Shown here piece by piece: positions 1-5,003 of a stretch of 5,003 nucleotides of DNA; positions within the stretch are counted from its first letter, which is position 1; each line of letters begins with the position of its first letter. The notes under the pieces were generated by a model. That model did not search any database, was not told the origin of the DNA, and was given only the letters and a program-made list of their open reading frames with translations. The stretch comes from CAJBLF01 sp964463255 (GTDB lineage: Bacteria > Patescibacteriota > Gracilibacteria > Absconditabacterales > Absconditicoccaceae): assembly GCA_964463255.1 (NCBI GenBank), contig CAYXBC010000033.1, positions 1-5,003 of the forward strand, read 5' to 3'. Both the position numbers and the translations under genes were made by a program.

Positions 1-305
1 CTCGTCCGTGTACTCTTTAATTTACTGACGATTACCCTATATCCATCCGTAGCCATATTTGTCGTAGGAAATACTCGTGAGGCTACCGTTAGCTGTGTTA
101 ATCACGTGAATCTTGTGTTTTGTGCTACTTGTATGTAACCAGTTGATCAGGTGAAACTATATGCGCCATTCCATTTACCATTCGCTGTATATGCCCCTCA
201 TGTCATGACTCCGTCATTTGCATATATCGACATATCTTTCACCGTTGTAGCAGTATCTCCTAATGCGCCTATATTATCAAAATTATACATCAGCAAGAGT
301 CATGA
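1..305 (-). other. LamG/concanavalin A-like domain, partial
   Basis: Residues 1567-1667. The domain opens SGLLLMYNFDN and continues VKDMSIYANDGVMTGG, NGKWNGAYSFTGSTGYIQVA, and a later VIVSKLKS strand. This is the ordinary start of a Laminin_G_3-type jelly roll: LVLxxxFD, DxSxxxNxG, GxxxGAxxFxGxxxYxxV. Such domains bind sugars or proteins at cell surfaces. The window ends before the last strands, and no further boundary can be set. Confidence 0.8.
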
Positions 306-3300
306 ATCATAGATCGAATATGGTATACCAGCAAAGGTATAGATAAATTGATTGAGTCCTACTCCTGTCTCCACAATCTGGATTTGTCCTGTGAAACTAT
401 TTCCTGTACCCGTCGTTCCATTTCCTGGCGTAGCTCAGGTGAAGAGTATCACGGGAGGAGTAATATCAGTAATAATATTGATGTCTTTGTTGTTTCCCAG
501 TGATCATGCGCCTCATGGAGTTGCTAAGGTGAGCGATGCTGGGATGCCTCACCAATCCATGATACTTCCTCCGTTGAGCTGGAGCGATGATGCATTGAGA
601 TAATCAAGGTCGAGTCTATAATCTCACTGATTGACTGTATATCTAAAGGTTGCCGTGTTGTCCGCTGGTGCGAGTCTGGTAATACGATTCTGGGTCGTGC
701 CACTATAGTCCGTAAAGTATCCTCCAGCAAGGATCTTGCCGTCTGGCTGCAATGCTATTGTTTGGACCTTAACATAATTAAATCAGCTTCAAATATTGAA
801 ACCACCATCTCTGGTTCCTGTGCTCGTCAACCTTGTGATGTAATTTTGGGTTGTTCCACTATAACTCGTAAATTGTCATCCGACTATTATCTTGCCGTCT
901 GCCTGCAATGCTATCGTATATGCAGCACCAATACCAAATCATCATCAGATTACGAAACTACTGTCTCTCGTTCCATCAGCATTCAATCTCGTAATCCCAT
1001 TTTGGGTTGTTCCACTATAGTTGCTGAATGATCCTCCGACTATTATCTTGCCGTCTGCCTGCACGGCTATCGTATAGACAATACCATTAAATCAATCTCA
1101 GATAGTGAAACTACTATCTCTCGTTCCATCAGCATTCAATCTTGTGATGTAATTTTGGGTAGTTCAATTATAGCCTGTAAAATTTCCTCCCACGAGAATC
1201 TTGCCGTCTGCCTGCAATGCAATAACAGCAACACTACCAACAATTCAATCTCAGATAACGAAACTACTATCTTGCAATCATGTGCTTGTTAACCTCGTAA
1301 TCTTATTTTGAGCAGTTCCACTATAACTCGTAAATAATCCTCCGACTACTATCTTGCCGTCTGCCTGCACGGCTATCGTATTGACATTACCAATAAATCA
1401 TACTCAGATAACGAAACTACTATCTATTCTTCCTGTGCTCGTTAACCTCGTAATCTTATTTTGAGTAGTTCCACTATATAACGTGAATCATCCTCCGACT
1501 ACTATCTTGCCGTCTGCCTGCAATGCTATCGCTAAGATATCAACATTACATCATCATCAGATTACGAAACCATTATCTCTTGTTCCATCCGCATTCAATC
1601 TTGTGATGTAATTTTGGGTTGTTCCACTATAGTTGCTGAATGATCCTCCGACTACTATCTTGCCGTCTGGCTGCAATGCTATCGCTAATACATTACTATT
1701 AAATCAACTTCAGATATTAAAACCACTATCTATAGCTGCGAATCATCATTGACTCAAGAAAGTTCCTGTCCTCAGTGGTGAAGTATTGAGGGCCAGCACG
1801 GGTGATCAACTTACTGCTATCGGTTTGGAGAATTGTGCCTTGATATCTACTATATCTCCGTATCTGTAGGTACCATTTGCATAGTCGGATGTTACATTGA
1901 TAACCGATGCCGTAGCGGTGTCGAGGAGAATCGTATCTGTGTAATTGCTTGTTATATTGCCCAAGCTATCACGGAATGCCATATAGACAATCTTGGTACC
2001 ATCACCGGCAGTCAGCGTGTGGGATAATGGCGTATCACATCCCTGCCAATTTGCATTTGGACTTGGCGTATTGCTGAAGGCCACTTCCTCTCATCCTATA
2101 CCAGCGTCGGTAGGACAGTTTATGTCGAGTGTCACTGATGTTCATGTAGCAATAGCAGCTCCATTATTGATTTGGAACCATGCTCAAGCAGGCGCAGTTG
2201 CATCGTAGATATAGGTCGTAGCTGCTCATGTCGCGACGAAGTCGACGAAATCATGCACGCTAAATTGTATCGTGATATCTGAGGCAAAGGTAAATCCTGT
2301 CTTGATACAGACGCCTGCCGTAGCGGTTCCTGAGTAGGTTGCAGGAGCTCGGGTGATACCTGTGGTATATTGGCAGCTAGCTCCAGAGATACCGATAGCA
2401 TCGCTCACTGCTGCACTGATATCGATAGTTCACTTATAGTAGAGTGAACCATTGCTTCCGGTAACTCCACTAGAGATATATGCCTTCTGGGTCTGCGGAG
2501 CTGTGGTATCCAAGGTAATGTTTCTTCATGTCCACATCGATGCATTGCCTAGCAGATCCACAGATTCCATATAGATTGTCTGGATGCCGTCGATGTCTAT
2601 CAAGGTGTATGGTATCGTGAGATATGATGAACATCATGTCCGTGCCATTGATCCGGTAGTATTGCCATAGAGGATTCCTGATAAACCTATTCATATACCA
2701 TCATCAGGACAATTTTGTCATAGTTGCAACATCACTGATGTTGTATCTGTATACAGCGCTCAGGTATTGATAGTGAAGGATGGTTGTGTTGGTGCGGTCC
2801 CATCATAGATATAGGATGCTATGGATCCTGTCGTCAGATTGGTTGCGATATCTTGGATACTAAATGCTATGTCTATATCAGCAGTATAGGTCAGTCCTGT
2901 CTTGTAGCAGTATCCAGCCGTAGCGGTTCCTGAATAGGATGCTGCAAGCCATGATGCACCCGTCGTATAGAGACAGGTTCCGGTACTGAGACTATTGGTA
3001 TCGCTCACATCTGCACCGATATTTATAATTCCTTTGTAGTAATTGAATCATCAGTTGTACCCTGTTACTCCACTGGAGATATATGCCTGAGATACGGTAG
3101 GACTTCCGCTATCCAGGATGATGGTATCTGAGTAGTCGTTGGAGATGTTTCCGAGTGCATCTTCACTCCTCATCCAAACTGTTTTGGTACCTTCTCCTGC
3201 AGTCAAGGTCCATCACTTTACACTCGTACAGCTAACCCATGCGCCATAGCTTCCTGTCGTATGGCCGTAGGCAATCTTGACGCCACCTACTCCCGCATCC

Positions 3301-5003
3301 ACTGGACAATTAATGGAGAGAACGGCATTAACGGTATCGGTATAGAGTGCTCAAGTATTGATGGTAAATAAGGTGCCGGTAAGGGTAGCAGCTAGTTTCG
3401 CTACGAAGACATCCTCAGATCCGCTATTGGCGAGTGTCGTTGATCAGAATTCTGACATATTAAGATACATTCCTGCCACGTATAGATTCAGTCATTGATC
3501 TATAGCTATATCATAGGACATCTCAGATCATGTACCTCATCATCTGACTGCCCGTTGAAATTCTCCTGATGGCGAAATTTTCGAGATAAATGCATCTCCT
3601 GCTCCGCCCACATCTGTCAGGGTCGTCGATCCAAAGGTTGCAGATCCCTGAAAATCACCTGCTATATATGCATTTCCTGCGACATCTAATGTTATTCACT
3701 GTACTTCATCCAAGCTCACTCCTCATCCTCTAATTACCCGCTGGTATGCTCATGTCGATAAGAGCTTAGCAATAAATATATCATCATTTCCGGTGCTGAC
3801 CAGTGTCGTCGATCCAAAGGTCGCAGATCATGAGAACGTTCCCACGCTGTAGCTATTTCCTAGATTATCCACTGCTATATCATTTCCACCATCAGCTCCA
3901 ACAGATCATCATCCTACTGCCCGCTGAAATCCTCAGGTCGATGAAATCTTGGTGATGAAAATATCGGTTATTCCATAATTCGTCAACGAAGTAGATCAAA
4001 AGACCGCAGTCGCATAATTATTTCCTATGATATAACTATTTCCATAGCTGTCTACCGATAGTGAGTTTACATAATCTGTATTGTTCGATCATCATCCTGC
4101 TGCCCGGAGATAGAGTCCTGTAGATGAAAGTTTAGCGACAAATATATCTTGAGATCCTCAGCTACTGACTAATGTTGTCGATCAAAAGCTTGCTGTCAAT
4201 GCAAAATTTCACGCTACTAAAATATTGTCTTGAGCATCCAATCATATTCCTTTGATTTCACCATTTCCTGGTCCTGATCCCTCCTCAGCTCGGAGAAATA
4301 CTCAAGTCGATGAAATCTTGGCAATGAAGGTATCACTACTTCCGCTGCTCGGTAAGGTGATGCTTCAGAAAACTCAGGTAGCGATATAACTTCCTCATAC
4401 ATAGACATTGCCCGCCTTATCTACAGTTATTGCGGATGCTACATCATTTCCTGTTCCTCATCATTTCACTGCCCGGAGATAGAGTCCTGTAGATGAAATC
4501 TTGACTACAAACATATCGCTATTCCCGGTACTTATCAATATCTTGGATCAGAAAGATGCCTTTCAAGAAAATACTCCTGCTATATATGTATTTCCTCAGC
4601 TATCCACTGCTATCCTGCTTGCATAATCCAATTCAGTTCCTCATCATTTCACTGCCCGTGCAAAACTCAATCATGTTCCTGGAATCGCGGGAGGTGTCGC
4701 ATCATAGGTATATACTCCGAGATCTCAGGTACCAAGATAATTGGAGATATTTCTGATTCTGAACATAATATTGAGATCAGGACCTCCCGTCACGCTTGCA
4801 TTACAATAGGTGGTATTGTACGTAGCCGTACTCCATGTTGTACCGTCGATAGTGTATTGGCAAGTATTTCCGCTGAGTCCGTAATTATCCATCACGGTCG
4901 CTGCAACCGTTACATTTCCTTTGTAGAATAATGCTGCTCCGTTGCTTCCGATGGTGCCTACAGAAATATATCATATACCTACCGTAGGTTCTGTCGATTC
5001 TAC
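1..5003 (-). CDS. Giant multidomain surface protein, internal part, UGA read as glycine
   Basis: One uninterrupted reading frame fills the window and runs off both ends; positions 1-2 are part of the next codon. Reading 1,667 codons gave no TAA or TAG and about 79 TGA, which the domain matches show to be glycine (table 25). Domain order: Ig-like X1; seven SBBP propeller repeats; Ig1-X2-Ig2-X3-Ig3; half an Ig/Swm-type domain; seven delta-60 propeller repeats; the other half of that domain; Ig-like linker; partial LamG. The composition is rich in Gly, Ser, Thr and Asn, there are no evident membrane segments, and 12 of about 13 cysteines occur as one pair per Ig-like module, all fitting an exported protein. 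Families of this kind act in adhesion or ligand binding at the cell surface; the ligand cannot be inferred. Start codon, ribosome binding site, signal peptide and C-terminal anchor lie outside the window. It is not recognisable as a named gene. Confidence 0.93.
306..455 (-). other. Short Ig-like linker before LamG
   Basis: Residues 1517-1566: VILFTGATPGNGTTGTGNSF, then TGQIQIVETGVGLNQFIYTF, then AGIPYSIYD. A segment of this shape (TPxNGTTxxxxSFTxxVxI...LNxFxxxxNGxxYSIYD) commonly stands before LamG domains in large surface proteins of bacteria and archaea; this is from memory of such proteins. It contains no Cys and no internal repeat. Confidence 0.6.
456..662 (-). other. C-terminal half of the split Ig-like/Swm-type repeat domain
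   Basis: Residues 1448-1516: DNTATFRYTVNQGDYRLDLD, then YLNASSLQLNGGSIMDWGG, then IPASLTLATPGGAGSLGNNK, then DINIITDITPP. This aligns with the second half of the common repeat: TNTLTFTYTVAAGD, SDLDYxSTTALNLNGGTI, ATLTLPxPGGAGSLGxNKxI. On its own it lacks the first strands of the sandwich, which stand at 1741-1907. The pair therefore reads as one domain interrupted by the delta-60 propeller. Confidence 0.8.
939..947 (-). other. Three consecutive in-frame TGA (Gly-Gly-Gly), second site
   Basis: The codons TGA-TGA-TGA encode the glycines of FVIGGGFGIG in the turn before delta-60 repeat 6. This is the same structural position as the triple at 1551-1559, and IGDGF or IGSGF stands there in sister copies. 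Confidence 0.9.
1551..1559 (-). other. Three consecutive in-frame TGA (Gly-Gly-Gly)
   Basis: The codons TGA-TGA-TGA lie in the delta-60 turn FVIGGGCNVD between repeats 1 and 2. Corresponding turns in other copies read IGSG, IGVG and IGDG, so glycine is expected in at least part of the triplet. Three adjacent UGA codons could hardly be translated in an organism whose release factor acts on UGA. Confidence 0.9.
1741..1907 (-). other. N-terminal half of a split Ig-like/Swm-type repeat domain
   Basis: Residues 1033-1087: SVINVTSDYANGTYRYGDIV, then DIKAQFSKPIAVSGSPVLAL, then NTSPLRTGTFLSQGG. The usual repeat in large bacterial surface proteins (recalled, not searched) runs NGTYGVGDVIDITVTFSEPV, then VTGTPTLTLNTG, then TATYVSGSGTNTLTFTYTV. 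The match stops in the loop after the TATYVSGSG strand (here TGTFLSQGG), where the delta-60 repeats begin. The missing second half is found 1,080 nt downstream at 456-662. Confidence 0.8.
1914..2177 (-). other. Ig-like module (TINTGALYTDT type), copy 3
   Basis: Residues 943-1030. It begins FQINNGAAIATGTSVTLDIN and has the best match to the general stalk repeat: HTLTAGDGTKIVYMAFRDSL followed by GNITSNYTDTILLDTATAS. The cysteines lie in INCPTDAG and WQGCDTP. The glycine encoded by TGA at the start of copies 1 and 2 (INTG) is GGA here (INNG). It is followed at once by the split Ig/Swm-type domain. Confidence 0.83.
2190..2483 (-). other. Ig-like module X, copy 3
   Basis: Residues 841-938. It starts AYISSGVTGSNGSLYYKG, has ASCQYTTG and TYSGTATAGVCIKTG, and ends YIYDATAP. 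The Gly of YYKG is TGA here but GGA in copies 1 and 2, another direct Gly/TGA exchange. Both cysteines of the module are kept. Confidence 0.77.
2496..2777 (-). other. Ig-like module (TINTGALYTDT type), copy 2
   Basis: Residues 743-836. The opening FTINTGALYTDT is identical to copy 1, and the glycine is TGA in both. The core is diverged (IDGIQTIYMESVDLLGNAS in place of GEGTKTVWMRSEDALGNIS), and the module ends NITLDTTAP. The cysteine pair (QNCPDD and TGCSS) is retained. The identical first strand beside a diverged core suggests a duplication followed by drift, or gene conversion limited to the edge of the module. Confidence 0.8.
2787..3086 (-). other. Ig-like module X, copy 2
   Basis: Residues 640-739. 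Landmarks in order are AYISSGVTG, FNYYKGIINIGADVSD, GTCLYTTG, SYSGTATAGYCYKTG, and a closing YIYDGTAP. It is clearly homologous to copy 3 (2190-2483), with which it shares the exact 17-nt plus-strand stretch gccgtagcggttcctga at the YSGTATAG motif. The two cysteines are about 24 residues apart. The family is not recognised; a beta-sandwich stalk domain is inferred from the alternation with Ig-like modules. Confidence 0.75.
3099..3368 (-). other. Ig-like module (TINTGALYTDT type), copy 1
   Basis: Residues 546-635. It begins FTINTGALYTDT and ends in the strand DYSDTIILDSGSP. The stretch WTLTAGEGTKTVWMRSEDAL followed by GNIS matches the bacterial Ig/FN3-like stalk repeat whose usual core is GDGTKTVYVQFRDAAGN. 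Two cysteines (INCPVDAG and WVSCTS) probably form a disulfide. It follows directly after the SBBP propeller and is followed within about four residues by module X2. Confidence 0.82.
3387..4664 (-). repeat. Seven SBBP-type beta-propeller repeats (about 61 residues each)
   Basis: Residues 114-539. Repeats run 4664-4482, 4481-4299, 4298-4113, 4112-3930, 3929-3747, 3746-3561 and 3560-3387: five of 61-62 residues by 183-186 nt, the last slightly shorter. Each follows the pattern F/Y-x-R-A-x-x-GGG, then I-x-VD-x-x-GN-x-Y-x-x-G, then FGS-x-x-L, then D-x-F-x-x-K-(I/L)-S-x-TG. This matches the SBBP beta-propeller repeat family found in large exported bacterial proteins. Seven repeats suit one closed seven-bladed propeller. 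No cysteines were seen here, in contrast to the flanking Ig modules. The invariant Gly of FGS is encoded by TGA in five repeats and GGA in two. The blades probably provide a binding surface; no catalytic motif is apparent. Confidence 0.88.
4689..4970 (-). other. Ig-like module X, copy 1
   Basis: Residues 12-105. It opens with YISVGTIGSNG, continues through a FYKGNV strand, and ends in YTYDATPP. Two cysteines lie in CQYTIDG and TTYCNAS. Copies 2 and 3 (2787-3086 and 2190-2483) share the same landmarks: YIS at the start, YKG, a C-x-Y-T motif, a second Cys about 20 residues later, and a YDxTxP end. An Ig-like beta-sandwich closed by a disulfide is inferred from the pattern; I cannot assign a Pfam family. 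This copy is the most diverged of the three. Residues 1-11 before it resemble the tail of another Ig module, so the stalk probably continues beyond the window. Confidence 0.7.

Larger units (their letters stand above)
663..1739 (-). repeat. Seven delta-60 (DUF5122) beta-propeller repeats, 51-52 residues each
   Basis: Residues 1088-1444. Each repeat carries (L/V)Q-(P/A)-DGKI-x-(V/A)-GG-x-F, then YxGTxQNxITRL, then a D-x-(G/S)-F-x-IG-x-G segment. The Asp of DGK is at plus-strand 1665, 1512, 1359, 1206, 1053, 897 and 741, giving spacings of 153, 153, 153, 153, 156 and 156 nt. The pattern is that of the delta-60 repeat (TIGR02608/PF17164). Seven copies would close one seven-bladed propeller. The copies are also very alike in DNA; the plus-strand string cttgccgtctgcctgca recurs in five of them, implying recent duplication or conversion. 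One unpaired Cys (codon at 1548-1550) lies in the second repeat. TGA encodes the glycines of the IG-x-G turns. Confidence 0.93.

Noticed and set aside
663..1739. A CRISPR array or noncoding tandem repeat, suggested by the regular 153-nt period.
   Set aside because: The whole period is coding, the unit is a known protein repeat, and there are no short palindromic repeats with unrelated spacers.
352..2208. Plus-strand ORFs at 352-603, 762-1031, 1833-2027 and 1993-2208.
   Set aside because: They lie antisense to the continuous minus-strand gene, have no domain likeness, and the one at 762-1031 merely mirrors the 153-nt repeats.
1806..3008. Separate short minus-strand genes at 1806-2084, 2226-2408 and 2760-3008.
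   Set aside because: They are in the true frame but are only pieces between TGA codons; translation continues through each TGA with preserved domain patterns.
524..4756. ORFs at 524-730, 2132-2401, 2470-2694 and 4217-4408 (minus) and 4556-4756 (plus).
   Set aside because: They are in other frames from the giant gene, show no recognisable motif, and overlap strongly supported domains.
1..5003. A decayed pseudogene full of stop codons.
   Set aside because: A pseudogene would also show TAA, TAG and frameshifts. There are none in 1,667 codons, and the interrupting codon is always TGA at glycine positions.
1..5003. Code 4 (UGA=Trp, Mycoplasma type) or selenocysteine/pyrrolysine use.
   Set aside because: Trp positions use TGG, TGA columns alternate with GGA/GGT, and the TGA density, including triplets, is far too high for programmed recoding.
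1..5003. Promoters, ribosome binding sites, terminators, tRNA genes.
   Set aside because: No noncoding interval exists in the window, and I saw no tRNA-like structure or hairpin with a T-run worth reporting.

Overview
The whole window is the inside of one very large minus-strand gene, but only if UGA is read as glycine (translation table 25). In the minus frame whose codons begin at plus-strand positions divisible by 3, I translated all 1,667 codons by hand. I found no TAA or TAG and about 79 in-frame TGA codons. Nearly all of these fall at positions where aligned repeats or known domain consensuses carry glycine. UGA=Gly is known from the candidate phyla Gracilibacteria (BD1-5/GN02) and Absconditabacteria (SR1), so the source is very probably one of these small-genome, probably host-attached bacteria. 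The sequence does not decide which. With the standard code the gene breaks into short meaningless ORFs and the window looks almost empty.

Layout in protein order (from position 5003 down to 1; residue 1 is the first codon in the window): an Ig-like module called here X1 (residues 12-105); a seven-repeat SBBP-type beta-propeller (114-539); then alternating Ig-like modules Ig1, X2, Ig2, X3, Ig3 (546-1030), forming roughly 600-nt composite repeats; the first half of an Ig-like/Swm-type domain (1033-1087); a seven-repeat delta-60 beta-propeller (1088-1444); the second half of the same Ig-like/Swm-type domain (1448-1516); a short Ig-like linker (1517-1566); and a LamG/concanavalin-like domain cut off by the window edge (1567-1667). 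Neither the N-terminus (signal peptide) nor the C-terminus (anchor or sorting region) is in view.

The architecture reads as an exported, cell-surface or secreted giant adhesin-like protein: an Ig-like stalk with paired cysteines that carries two different seven-bladed propellers and a carbohydrate- or protein-binding type LamG fold. Both propellers look like insertions. The SBBP propeller sits in an X-to-Ig linker that is short elsewhere in the protein, and the delta-60 propeller splits an Ig-like domain into two recognisable halves. There is no intergenic DNA, RNA gene, promoter, terminator, mobile element or CRISPR array that I can support.
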